From positions 1-47,809 of the forward strand of contig NZ_JAOASO010000083.1 of NCBI RefSeq assembly GCF_030158645.1: a stretch of 47,809 bases of DNA, read 5' to 3'. Of the stretch, positions 33,990-42,122 are shown one piece after another. The stretch is from Hydrogenophaga sp. (lineage in GTDB: Bacteria; Pseudomonadota; Gammaproteobacteria; Burkholderiales; Burkholderiaceae_C). The notes under the pieces were generated by a model, which was not told the origin of the DNA, ran no database searches, and saw only the letters and a program-made list of their open reading frames with translations. Within the stretch, counting starts at the first letter, position 1. Each line of letters opens with the position of its first letter. The position numbers were made by a program, and so were the translations under genes.

Positions 33990-36809
33990 ATGACGGCCAG
34001 TCATCTCACGGGTTCCACCACAGGCGTCTCCGCTTTGTCATCAAATGTGAACACCTTGCCTGGGTTGACGCTGGCCGATCGCCAGGCCGACCATTCCCGT
34101 TTCGTTCAGCGCGTGCGGCGCCGCTATCCCGACGAACTCGCCTGCCTGCCCGAAGGTGCCCCCGAACGCGCCACCATGCAGACCGGGCTGGCCACGCTCC
34201 TCCAGCGCGGCCTGCCCATGCCCGCTGCGTTGCGCGTGCTGCGTCAGCTGGTGTTGGAGCGCCTGGTGGTGCTGGACTGCGAGCAAGGCGCTGCTCTGGA
34301 AGCGGTCACGCGCGCCGTGACCGAACTGGCCGAGATCGCACTCGATGCGGCCTGCGAACTGGCTTTCCAGGAACTCGACGACCTCCACGGCGCGCCGCAG
34401 CACCCCGACGCGCAGGGTCAGACCGTGCGCGCCCAACTATGGGTGGTGGGCATGGGCAAGCTGGGTGCGCGTGAACTGAATGTGTCGAGCGACATCGACC
34501 TGATCTACGTGTACGACCAGGATGGCGAGACCGCCGGCAATGCGCAAGGGCGCAACCGCATCAGCAACCACGAGTACTTCGGCAAGGCGGTCAAACACAT
34601 CTACAACACGGTGGGCGAAACCACCGAGCACGGCAACGTGTTCCGTGTCGACCTCGCGCTGCGACCCAACGGCAATTCGGGCCCGAGCGCCGTGTCGCTG
34701 GGCGCGCTGGAGGAGTATTTCCTGGTGCAAGGCCGCGAGTGGGAGCGCTTTGCCTGGCTCAAGAGCCGTGTGATCGCGCCCACCGCCTGCGTCGCCGCCG
34801 GTGGTGCCAACGCGCTGCGCGGCTCGGTGTTGCCCTTCGTGTTCCGCCGCTACCTCGACTATGGCGTGTTTGAAGCGCTGCGCACGCTGCACCGTCAGAT
34901 CCGCGAGCACGCGTCCAAACGCGCCGCGGGCAACCCGGGCCGTGCAAACGACGTGAAGCTCTCGCGCGGCGGCATCCGGGAGGTGGAGTTCACCGTGCAG
35001 CTGCTGCAGGTGGTGCGCGGCGGCCAGTTCCCCGAGCTGCGCACCCGACCCACGCTCGATGCCTTGCCGCGCCTGTGCCGCGCCGGCCTCATGCCCCAGG
35101 CCTCGGCCGACGCGCTGGCCGAGGCCTACCGCTTTCTGCGCCGGGTCGAGCACCGCATCCAGTACCTGGACGACCAGCAGACCCACGTGATGCCCACGCG
35201 CGACGACGACCTCGCCTGGCTGGCCGCGACCATGGGTTGCGCCAATGTGTGCGAATTCCTGCACACGCTCGACGCGCACCGCGAACTGGTGGCACAGGAG
35301 TTCGACACCCTGCTCGGCGGCCCCACCAACGGCGGCTGCAGCGGCAAGGGCTGCAACGGCAAGAACGGCGGTGCGCCACGCAGCTCGGCCGACGACCTGC
35401 AAAGCGTGCTGGCCCAACTGCCGGTGGCGTTTGCCGCCAAGGTCGCGCAGTGGCGCGAACACCCGCGCGTGCTCGCGCTCAAGGAAGACAGCCGCCTGCG
35501 CCTGGTGCGGCTGGTGCAGCGCACCGGCGCCTGGCTGGAAGAAGGCCGCGTGAGCGAAGAAGCTGCCTTGCGCATGGCCGACTGGATCGAGCCCCTGCTG
35601 CGCCGCGACAGTTACCTGGCCCTGCTGCAGGAGCGACCTTCGGTGCACGAGCGGTTGCTGCGCCTGCTGGGCGCAGCCAAGTGGCCCGCGCGCTATTTGC
35701 TGCAACACCCCGGCGTGATCGACGAGCTGGCCAGCCAGCAACTGCTGAGCGACCGATTCGATGCCGCCCAGTTCGAGGCCGAACTCGAATCGCGCCGCGC
35801 CGCGCTGCACTCCACCGGCGAAGACGACGAGGAGGCCCTGCTCAACCTGCTGCGCCGCGCCCACCATGCCGAGGTGTTCCGCACGCTCGCACGCGACCTG
35901 GAAAAAGTGCTCACGGTGGAGCAGGTGGCCGACGACCTCTCGGCCCTGGCCGACTCGGTGCTGCGCCTGACCGCGCGCTGGTGCTGGGCGCGTTTGAAAA
36001 ACCGCCACCGCGACGAGCCGGCGTTCGCCATCATCGGCTACGGCAAGCTCGGCGGCAAGGAGCTGGGCTACGGCAGCGACCTGGACATCGTGTTCGTCTA
36101 CGAAGACGAGCACGAGAACGCGGGTGAGATCTACGCCGCCTTCGTGCGCAAGATGATCAACTGGCTCACCGTGAAAACCGGCGAGGGCGACCTGTTCGAG
36201 ATCGACACCGCGCTGCGCCCCAACGGCAATTCGGGCCTGCTGGTCACGAGCTTCCAGGCCTACACCAACTACCAGCAGCAACGCGGCAGCAACACCGCCT
36301 GGACCTGGGAACACCAGGCCATGACGCGCGCGCGTTTCGTGCTCGGCAGCGTGGCCCTGGCCGGCCGCTTTGACGAGGTGCGTGAAGACGTGATCACCGC
36401 GCTGCGCGACGGCGATTCGCTGGCGCGCGAGATCGTGTCCATGCGCGACAAGGTGCGCCAGGCGCATCCGGTGCGCGGCACCATGTTCGACGTGAAGCAC
36501 AGCGCTGGCGGCATGGTCGACGTGGAGTTCGTCATGCAGTACCTGGTGCTGCTGCACTCGCGCACCCACCCCGAATTGCGTGCCAACACCGGCAACATCA
36601 ACCTGCTGCGCCGTGCCGAAGCGGCCGGCCTGCTCGCACCCGGCATGGGTGAAGCGGCTGCGCAGGCGTACCGCGAGCTGCGCCAGATCCAGCACCGCGC
36701 GCGCCTGGATGAAGCGCCCACGCAGGTGGACGCGGCATCGGTGGCGCCGTGTGCGGCAGCGGTGCGCGCGCTGTGGCAACACGTGCTCGGCCCTGCTGCG
36801 GTCAACTGA
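33990..36809 (+). CDS. glnE: Bifunctional glutamine synthetase adenylyltransferase/adenylyl-removase
   Basis: A 939-residue enzyme that attaches AMP to, and removes AMP from, glutamine synthetase under control of PII, adjusting nitrogen assimilation. The two nucleotidyltransferase halves are clear: GMGKLGARELNVSSDIDLIY near residue 152 and GYGKLGGKELGYGSDLDIVF near 682. Each is followed by its helical domain (GGIREVEFTVQLLQVVRGG and GGMVDVEFVMQYLVLLHS). Full family length. Odd: a Gly/Asn/Cys-rich insert (GGCSGKGCNGKNGG) lies between the halves near residue 450-465. The start is divergent from yhdP at 14 bp. Confidence 0.96.
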   Translation: MTASHLTGSTTGVSALSSNVNTLPGLTLADRQADHSRFVQRVRRRYPDELACLPEGAPERATMQTGLATLLQRGLPMPAALRVLRQLVLERLVVLDCEQGAALEAVTRAVTELAEIALDAACELAFQELDDLHGAPQHPDAQGQTVRAQLWVVGMGKLGARELNVSSDIDLIYVYDQDGETAGNAQGRNRISNHEYFGKAVKHIYNTVGETTEHGNVFRVDLALRPNGNSGPSAVSLGALEEYFLVQGREWERFAWLKSRVIAPTACVAAGGANALRGSVLPFVFRRYLDYGVFEALRTLHRQIREHASKRAAGNPGRANDVKLSRGGIREVEFTVQLLQVVRGGQFPELRTRPTLDALPRLCRAGLMPQASADALAEAYRFLRRVEHRIQYLDDQQTHVMPTRDDDLAWLAATMGCANVCEFLHTLDAHRELVAQEFDTLLGGPTNGGCSGKGCNGKNGGAPRSSADDLQSVLAQLPVAFAAKVAQWREHPRVLALKEDSRLRLVRLVQRTGAWLEEGRVSEEAALRMADWIEPLLRRDSYLALLQERPSVHERLLRLLGAAKWPARYLLQHPGVIDELASQQLLSDRFDAAQFEAELESRRAALHSTGEDDEEALLNLLRRAHHAEVFRTLARDLEKVLTVEQVADDLSALADSVLRLTARWCWARLKNRHRDEPAFAIIGYGKLGGKELGYGSDLDIVFVYEDEHENAGEIYAAFVRKMINWLTVKTGEGDLFEIDTALRPNGNSGLLVTSFQAYTNYQQQRGSNTAWTWEHQAMTRARFVLGSVALAGRFDEVREDVITALRDGDSLAREIVSMRDKVRQAHPVRGTMFDVKHSAGGMVDVEFVMQYLVLLHSRTHPELRANTGNINLLRRAEAAGLLAPGMGEAAAQAYRELRQIQHRARLDEAPTQVDAASVAPCAAAVRALWQHVLGPAAVN

Positions 36810-36840
36810 AGCGCGACACTGCGAACAACGCCCCGAGGGT

Positions 36841-37431
36841 TCAGTACCTCACGCAGAGCACGACCACGGCCAGGAAGGCCTGAAGAAACCCGGATGGGTC
36901 TTCGGGCGGATGGCCCCCATCGCCCAACACGGACACGTCCAGCAACCGTCGCAGCGAGAACGCACGCGGTTCGCGCACCTCACCCAATGCCCGGCCGCCG
37001 GGGCCCACGACGGAAAAGCGTTTCTTGAACAACGAATCCGAGGGCAGCACCTCTGCATCAAACGGGTGCTTGAGCAGGATGCGTGGCAGCCGCCGGCCGG
37101 CTTCGAACAGCACGTCGGCCGTGGCCAGGGTCTCGACAACACCACCCGCAGCGCCGTGTGTCGGATCCTGCTCCAAGGTGTACCGGATGTCGTTGGTCCA
37201 ACCCCGGCGCAGGTACTCGAAGGCCACATGCGCACGCCGCCCCCGCAAGTCGAGGGCGATTTCACCCCGCCGCGAGCCGGGCGCGTGAACCTTCAGCCGC
37301 GCGTTCTTGGCTTGGGCAAAGTTCGCAAACTCGAAGCCCCCCACCACCTCGCCGGCCCCATCCAGAAACTCGTAGCGGAAGCCATGGAGGACCGACTGTT
37401 GCCGCATGCTGAGTTGGGGTGCTCCAGACAT
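36841..37431 (-). CDS. Hypothetical protein, 196 aa
   Basis: No family recognised. The N-terminal part reads like a beta-rich small domain (VLHGFRYEFLDGAGEVVGGF, then FEFANFAQAKNARLKVHAPG), with repeated short strand-turn units to about residue 150, rather like tubby/LURP-type folds (a weak impression only). The last 20 residues (GFLQAFLAVVVLCVRY) are hydrophobic and could be a tail anchor. It ends 32 bp from the glnE stop and starts 67 bp after the ferritin-like gene on the same strand. Codon use resembles its neighbours, so it is a real gene. Confidence 0.75.
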   Translation of the reverse strand: MSGAPQLSMRQQSVLHGFRYEFLDGAGEVVGGFEFANFAQAKNARLKVHAPGSRRGEIALDLRGRRAHVAFEYLRRGWTNDIRYTLEQDPTHGAAGGVVETLATADVLFEAGRRLPRILLKHPFDAEVLPSDSLFKKRFSVVGPGGRALGEVREPRAFSLRRLLDVSVLGDGGHPPEDPSGFLQAFLAVVVLCVRY

Positions 37432-37498
37432 GGGCAGAGAGAGTGGAAACCCGCTGCCTTGCCAGGAGCTGCGGGCTGTGAATGCCGCCGAGACGGTC

Positions 37499-38344
37499 TC
37501 AGACCGGCGCCACCACCGCCGCCGGCGCGAGCGATTTGCGGAAGCGGTTGAGCTCCTGCACCGTCTTGAAGCTTTGCTCCATGAGCAAGCTCATGTTGTG
37601 CAGGATGCGATCGACGACGCGGTTCTCCCACACGGCATCGAAGTCGATCTGTTTGTCCAGCCAGTGCTCCAGCCACTCGGGGTTGGGCAGGCGGCTCTGG
37701 ATCGTGTCGTTGGGGAACAGGTCCTTGTTCACGTGCAGGTTGGTCGGGTGCAGCGCCTGGGCGGTGCGCCGCGCACTCGCCATGAGCACACCCACCTTGG
37801 CAAACGCCACACGCGCCTCGTCGCCGAACTTGCCGATGGCGCGCTTCATGTAGCGCAGGTAGGCGCCGCCGTGGCGGGCCTCGTCCTGGCTCAGCGTGGC
37901 GTAGATCTTCTTGATCACCGGCTCCGAATGCCATTCGCTGGCGCGGCGGTACCAGTGGTTGAGGCGGATCTCGCCGCAGAAATGCAGCATCAGCGTTTCC
38001 AGCGGAGGGGCGGGGTCGAACTCGAATCGGATGTCGTGCAGTTCCTGTTCGGTGGGCACGAGGTCGGGGCGGAAGCGGCGCAGGTACTCCATGAGCACCA
38101 GCGAGTGTTTCTGTTCTTCAAAGAACCAGATCGACATGAAGGCCGAGAAGTCGGAGTCGTCGCGGTTGTCGCGCAGGAACATCTCGGTGGCCGGCAGCGC
38201 CGCCCATTCCGTGATCGCGTTCATCTTGATCGTCTGCGCCTGCTCGTCCGTCAACGATTGGGCGTCGAACTGGTCCCAAGGAATGTCCTTGTCCATGTCC
38301 CAGCGCACGGATTCGAGTTGTTTGAAGAGTTCGGGATAGAGCAT
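37499..38344 (-). CDS. Ferritin-like di-iron protein, acyl-ACP desaturase-like
   Basis: A 281-residue all-helical protein. Di-iron ligand motifs are visible as two ExxH pairs: EEQKH near 101-105 and DEARH near 163-167, with extra Glu ligands likely in TEWAALPATEMF and CGEIRLNHWYR. This is the arrangement of acyl-ACP desaturases and related ferritin-like oxygenases. The substrate is unknown. ATG 38344 is used, since upstream codons add only a short basic tail. It is upstream of the hypothetical gene and downstream of the photolyase operon on the same strand, with 50 bp between it and the photolyase stop, so it may lie at the end of that transcript. Confidence 0.82.
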   Translation of the reverse strand: MLYPELFKQLESVRWDMDKDIPWDQFDAQSLTDEQAQTIKMNAITEWAALPATEMFLRDNRDDSDFSAFMSIWFFEEQKHSLVLMEYLRRFRPDLVPTEQELHDIRFEFDPAPPLETLMLHFCGEIRLNHWYRRASEWHSEPVIKKIYATLSQDEARHGGAYLRYMKRAIGKFGDEARVAFAKVGVLMASARRTAQALHPTNLHVNKDLFPNDTIQSRLPNPEWLEHWLDKQIDFDAVWENRVVDRILHNMSLLMEQSFKTVQELNRFRKSLAPAAVVAPV

Positions 38345-38394
38345 GGTGGCCTTTCGGTACGGGCGCATTTTATGCGGGGGGACGGCGGTTGCGC

Positions 38395-39972
38395 TTACAA
38401 ATCATTCAGGCGGGCCAGGGTCGACACAGCCTGGTCACGGATCGCCTGGCGCTCGGTGTCGTCCAGGCGCTGCAGGTTCTTCACCATCAGCGCAGACCGG
38501 GGGCTCGATGCCAGTTCGGTCTCGTGGCGGTCGAGAAAGTTCCAGTAGAGCGTGGTCACGGGGCAAGCCTCGGGGCCCACGCGCAATGCGGGTTGGTAGC
38601 GGCACGCTTTGCAGTGATCGCTCATCCGGTCGATGTACTGTCCGCTGGCCACGTACGGTTTGCTGGTGAAACGCCCGCCGTTGGCAAACAGCGCCATGCC
38701 GGCCACGTTGGGCAGCTCGACCCATTCGATCGCGTCCACATACACCGCGAGGTACCAGTCGGCCACCTGCTGAGGGTTCACCTCGGCCAGCAACGCGAAC
38801 TGTCCGGTGAGCATGAGGCGCTGGATGTGATGGGCATAGCCGTGTTCGAGTGTCTGACCGACAGCATCCTTCATGCAGGCCATGGTCGTCTGTGCGGTCC
38901 AGTACCACGCCGGCAGATCGCGTTGGTGACCGTAGTGGTTGGCGGTCTTCATGCCGGGCATGTCCATCCAGTACACGCCGCGAATGAACTCGCGCCAGCC
39001 GATGATCTGGCGGATGAAACCCTCCACCGCCGCCAACGGAAGACCGCGGTCGCGGTGGGCGGCCTCGGCAGCGGCCACCACCTCGCGCGGGTCGATCAGG
39101 TGCAGGTTGAGCGCCACCGACAGCAGCGAATGCCAGCCAAACGGCGTCTTCGTCCACATGGCGTCCTGGTAGGTGCCGAACATGTGCAGGCGCTCGTCCA
39201 CGAAATGCCGCAGCGCCTCGCGCGCCTGCTCGGGCGTGACCGGCCAGGCAAAGCTTTTGAGCTCACCGGGGTGGTCGGCAAAACGCGTCTGCACGAGTTC
39301 GATCACCTCGCGGGTGATGGCGTCGGGCGCGAACTGCGCGGGCGGCGTGATCAGTCCCGGCCCTTTTTTGGGGTAGCTCTTGCGGTTGTCGGCGTCGAAG
39401 TTCCACTGCCCGCCCACCGGTTGGCCACCGTCCATGAGGACGCCGTGTTCGCGCCGCATCTCGCGGTAGAAGAACTCCATGCGCCACTCCTTGCGGCCGT
39501 TGGCCCAGCGCGCGAAGCGCTGGCGGCTGCAGAAGAAGTGGGTGTCGTCAAAGCTGCGCAGCGGCACGTCGGCGTCCACGGCGGCGGCTTCCATGTCTTG
39601 CTGCAGCCGCCACTCGCCCGCTTCGCACATCCACAAAGCCTGCGGCTTGAGTTCGCTCAACACGCTGCGCAGGCGTGCCTGCAGGGTGGCCGTGTCGGGC
39701 TGGTCCAGCGCAGCGTCGTCCAGGTTCACATAACGGACCGGCCAGCCCTTGCGCGCCAGGGTCTGCTGGAAATGGCGCATGGCCGAGAGGAACAGCGCGA
39801 TGCGGGCCTTGTGGCTCCACACGTGGCTGGCCTCGCCCGGCGCCTCGATCATCAGCACCGCGTCTTGCGCGGGGTCAAAGCCGGCCAGGGCCGGGTTGTC
39901 GAGCCAGAGCTGGTCGCCCAGCACCAGCACCAGCCGGCGCAGAGGCCGGGGCAGCAACGGAAGGTTTTTCAT
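38395..39972 (-). CDS. phrB: FeS-type (6-4) photolyase/bacterial cryptochrome (FeS-BCP, PhrB class)
   Basis: A 525-residue flavoprotein for light-driven repair of UV photoproducts. It starts [13 protein letters not shown], the family's N-terminal antenna domain, and has the C-terminal helical FAD domain ([11 protein letters not shown], then [13 protein letters not shown]). Four cysteines fit the 4Fe-4S site: Cys366 in [10 protein letters not shown] and Cys454, Cys457, Cys470 in [18 protein letters not shown]. The spacings (88, 3 and 13) equal those known for Agrobacterium PhrB (350, 438, 441, 454). The ATG overlaps the DUF2256 stop as ATGA. It is third in the litR-DUF2256-phr operon, so light induction through LitR is likely. 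Confidence 0.95.
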   Translation of the reverse strand: MKNLPLLPRPLRRLVLVLGDQLWLDNPALAGFDPAQDAVLMIEAPGEASHVWSHKARIALFLSAMRHFQQTLARKGWPVRYVNLDDAALDQPDTATLQARLRSVLSELKPQALWMCEAGEWRLQQDMEAAAVDADVPLRSFDDTHFFCSRQRFARWANGRKEWRMEFFYREMRREHGVLMDGGQPVGGQWNFDADNRKSYPKKGPGLITPPAQFAPDAITREVIELVQTRFADHPGELKSFAWPVTPEQAREALRHFVDERLHMFGTYQDAMWTKTPFGWHSLLSVALNLHLIDPREVVAAAEAAHRDRGLPLAAVEGFIRQIIGWREFIRGVYWMDMPGMKTANHYGHQRDLPAWYWTAQTTMACMKDAVGQTLEHGYAHHIQRLMLTGQFALLAEVNPQQVADWYLAVYVDAIEWVELPNVAGMALFANGGRFTSKPYVASGQYIDRMSDHCKACRYQPALRVGPEACPVTTLYWNFLDRHETELASSPRSALMVKNLQRLDDTERQAIRDQAVSTLARLNDL

Positions 39973-40127
39973 GAAGGCGTTTTGTCCGACCGGGCGCGGC
40001 AGCGGTCGCTGCAGTACTTCACCTGCTCCCAGGTGCGTTCCCACTTCTTGCGCCAGGTCATGGGGCGACCGCAGGCGGCGCAGGGCTTTTGCGGCAGGGT
40101 CGATTTGTTGCCTTTGAAGCCGCTCAT
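39969..40127 (-). CDS. DUF2256 small zinc-ribbon-like protein
   Basis: A 52-residue basic protein, [20 protein letters not shown] then [20 protein letters not shown] and DRCR, with two CxxC-type cysteine pairs (CAAC and CSDRC) as in DUF2256. From general knowledge this family sits beside photolyase genes in many bacteria; its function is unknown. It overlaps litR upstream and phrB downstream, each by ATGA, so it is made together with them. Confidence 0.92.
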   Translation of the reverse strand: MSGFKGNKSTLPQKPCAACGRPMTWRKKWERTWEQVKYCSDRCRARSDKTPS

Positions 40128-41128
40128 GCCGCGTCCGCCGGGGCCAGCGCGCGCCAGCGTGCCACGCCGTCCTGAATGTCCTGCAGACGGCCCATGGGCA
40201 GGAACGTCGGGGCAGCGCTGGCGGGCCGGCCTCGCTGTGGCTTGTAGAGCGCAGGGCAATTGCCACCAGCCCAGATTTCCACGTGCGCCGGCAAGCGCTC
40301 GCGCAATTGGCCGAGCGCGGTGCGCACATCGCGCGGGTTCTGCGCGGCGGTGAAGCTCAGCGCCACGATGTCGGCCTCGCTGGTGGCAGCGGCATTCACG
40401 ATGTCGGGCAAGGGTGTCTGCACGCCCAGCGGAATCGTGTGGCAACCTTCCAGCACCATGAAGCACTCGGCCATGAGCAGGCCCAGGCCGTGCACCTCGC
40501 CGGGCAGCGTGGTGAGCAGGATGCGCGGGGGCCGGGGCGACCGCGCCTGCGACAGCTGCCCGAGCGCCTGGCGCATCACCGATTGCACGATCTCGGTGTA
40601 GAGGTGCTCTTCGTACACCGCGAGCCGACCTTCCAGCCAGGCCTGACCCACCAGCACGTTCATGGGGGCCACGCACTCGGTGATCAGCCTCGCCAGGCCG
40701 CGCTCCAGCTGCATCTGCGCCAACGCCTGGCGCAGACCGTGGGCGTCCTGGCGGCGCAGCATCTGCATCCAGCGCTCGGTGGCCAGGCCGGTCTCGTCCC
40801 GGGAGGGGTTCGACACGGCAAGATCGGATGGCGTTGCGTCGGGTTGAATCCGCTCGGGCTGGCGCTGCGTATTCAATTCAACAAGCCCGTCCAGCGGCAG
40901 CGCGACCACCCGGCCGGGCCGGTGTCCCGCGTCGATGAGGCGGCGGATGTGGCGCAGGCGGATCAGCTGGTCGTTGTCGTACTGGCGCTCCCCCAGCGCG
41001 TCGCGCGCCGGCATGGGAAAGCCATAGCGCCGCTCCCACACCCGCAGCGTGTCTTTGGAGAGGCCGGTGTCGCGTTCGACGTCGGCGATCGAGTGCCAGC
41101 TGGGGGTGTCAGGGCTTGAGCTTGTCAT
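40124..41128 (-). CDS. litR: LitR/CarH-type MerR regulator with B12-binding photoreceptor domain
   Basis: A 334-residue regulator. The MerR DNA-binding domain (about 10-75) includes [14 protein letters not shown] four-helix light-sensing region has the Wx9EH motif (Trp164, Glu174, His175). A B12-binding Rossmann domain has ExHxxG (Glu211, His213, Gly216), His213 being the expected lower cobalt ligand. In Thermus CarH the same residues (W131, E141, H142, H177) bind adenosylcobalamin. In the dark the family represses; light breaks the Co-C bond and releases DNA. ATG 41128 lies inside a palindrome (TTGTC-CAT-GACAA) that may be its own site. It heads the operon with DUF2256 and phrB. Confidence 0.95.
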   Translation of the reverse strand: MTSSSPDTPSWHSIADVERDTGLSKDTLRVWERRYGFPMPARDALGERQYDNDQLIRLRHIRRLIDAGHRPGRVVALPLDGLVELNTQRQPERIQPDATPSDLAVSNPSRDETGLATERWMQMLRRQDAHGLRQALAQMQLERGLARLITECVAPMNVLVGQAWLEGRLAVYEEHLYTEIVQSVMRQALGQLSQARSPRPPRILLTTLPGEVHGLGLLMAECFMVLEGCHTIPLGVQTPLPDIVNAAATSEADIVALSFTAAQNPRDVRTALGQLRERLPAHVEIWAGGNCPALYKPQRGRPASAAPTFLPMGRLQDIQDGVARWRALAPADAA

Positions 41129-41171
41129 GGACAAATGATCCAATGGTTCGTCAGATTATGGAGTTTTTGTC
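41122..41171. promoter_or_regulatory. Divergent litR/glutathione-peroxidase control region
   Basis: Only 43 bp separate the two start codons. A 13-bp perfect dyad TTGTC-ATG-GACAA lies at 41122-41134 and includes the litR ATG. The word TTGTCATG recurs at the peroxidase start (about 41166). The AT-rich GATTATGGAG near 41153 could be a -10 element for the plus strand. These are candidate LitR sites by position; they do not match a consensus I can state with certainty. Confidence 0.45.
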
Positions 41172-41804
41172 ATGAAACCAGCGCTTGTCCACGGCAATGT
41201 CCGTGTGTTTCGAAAGTTCGCAGCGGCCTGCCTGATCGCCGGCGGCGCCCTGTCGGGCACCGTGGCGCAGGCCCAGGCCCCGGCGCCGGCGTCCAGGCCC
41301 GCCACTTCCCCGGTGGCCTGCCCGGCGCTGCTGCAACACCGGTTCGACCGTTTGCAGGATGAGAAGCCGCAGTCGCTGTGCCAGTACAGCGGGCAGGTGG
41401 TGCTGGTCGTCAACACCGCCAGCTTCTGTGGCTTCACCAGCCAGTACGAAGGGCTGGAGGCGCTGTACGCCAAGTACAAGACGCAGGGCCTGGTGGTGCT
41501 GGGTTTTCCCGCCAACGACTTTGGCCGCCAGGAACCGGGCAACAACCAGGCCATCGCCGATTTCTGCGAGAACACCTTTGGCGTGAAATTCCCGATGTTC
41601 AGCAAGACCAGCGTGGTCGGCCGCGAGGCCAATCCACTGTACAAACAGCTCGCACAAAAGACCGGCGAAACCCCGCAATGGAACTTCCACAAGTACCTGA
41701 TCGGGCGGGACGGGCAGACCGTGCGCAGCTACCCGAGCACCCTGGATCCGAAAAACCCTTCCATCGTGAAGGACATTGAGCGATTTCTGTCGCTCAAATC
41801 GTGA
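41172..41804 (+). CDS. Exported cysteine-type glutathione peroxidase
   Basis: A 210-residue peroxidase of the GPx family, reducing peroxides with thiols (bacterial members usually use thioredoxin). The catalytic tetrad is visible: Cys86 in NTASFCGFT, Gln120 in FPANDFGRQEPG, and Trp170-Asn171 in WNFHKYLIGRDG. Cys132 in DFCENTF is the likely resolving cysteine. Residues 1-35 form a signal peptide (ACLIAGGALSGTVAQAQA), so it acts in the periplasm. It is divergent from litR across 43 bp, an arrangement common in light-induced loci, which suggests defence against photo-oxidative lipid peroxides. Confidence 0.93.
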   Translation: MKPALVHGNVRVFRKFAAACLIAGGALSGTVAQAQAPAPASRPATSPVACPALLQHRFDRLQDEKPQSLCQYSGQVVLVVNTASFCGFTSQYEGLEALYAKYKTQGLVVLGFPANDFGRQEPGNNQAIADFCENTFGVKFPMFSKTSVVGREANPLYKQLAQKTGETPQWNFHKYLIGRDGQTVRSYPSTLDPKNPSIVKDIERFLSLKS

Positions 41805-41816
41805 CTGATCAGTCAC
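41801..41816. promoter_or_regulatory. 16-bp perfect palindrome, candidate operator
   Basis: GTGACTGATCAGTCAC is fully self-complementary. It includes the peroxidase stop codon and lies at the head of the long leader of the next operon. A loose TATTTT (-10-like) 17-18 bp downstream would put it over the -35 position. Operators of this length and shape are typical of dimeric regulators, for example of the TetR family. The regulator is unknown. Confidence 0.5.
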
Positions 41817-42122
41817 AATAAAACCGCTCAGTCTATTTTGACCACGTTGACCACCATGCACGCCCACTTGTCCGACCGGTTCCCACGCTCCCGAGCACAC
41901 GTCCGGAACTTTTTCGAGCGCGCATTTCTCTCAGTGGGCAGATCGGTTTCAACGCCGGTCACCGAATTCCGTTTTGCACTGCGAAGCCTGTCCGGTCCTG
42001 GTGGCCGGACTGAAATCCCGAGGCGCTTCTCCTCCTCCTCCCTCCCTCCCTTGTTCGTTTCGGGGCGCTTCGCAGGCTTTTGTATCCCGACCAGCACCGC
42101 TGGCGCTCGCTGAGGTCCGACC
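41817..42122 (+). promoter_or_regulatory. Long leader upstream of the oxidoreductase-cfa operon, with competing hairpins
   Basis: 318 bp lie between the peroxidase and oxidoreductase genes, unusual in this dense region. Seen: tandem TTGACCACG/TTGACCACC near 41836; hairpin GTCCGG/CCGGAC at 41990-41995 and 42005-42010; TGCGAAG (41980-41986) able to pair with CTTCGCA (42068-42074); and AAGCCTG (41984-41990) able to pair with CAGGCTT (42073-42079), the last followed by TTG. The two long-range pairings are mutually exclusive. A run of pyrimidines lies between. A 91-codon open frame at 41838-42113 has no coding character. Confidence 0.45.

Noticed and set aside
41129-41171. Cobalamin riboswitch controlling litR
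   Set aside because: The region is only 43 bp and has no B12-box-like sequence. Control by LitR protein binding fits better.
41838-42113. A 91-codon open frame in the leader of the oxidoreductase operon
   Set aside because: It has no clear ribosome site, and its product changes from Arg/Phe-rich to low-complexity Ser/Pro over a pyrimidine run. It resembles no family; structured leader RNA explains the stretch better.
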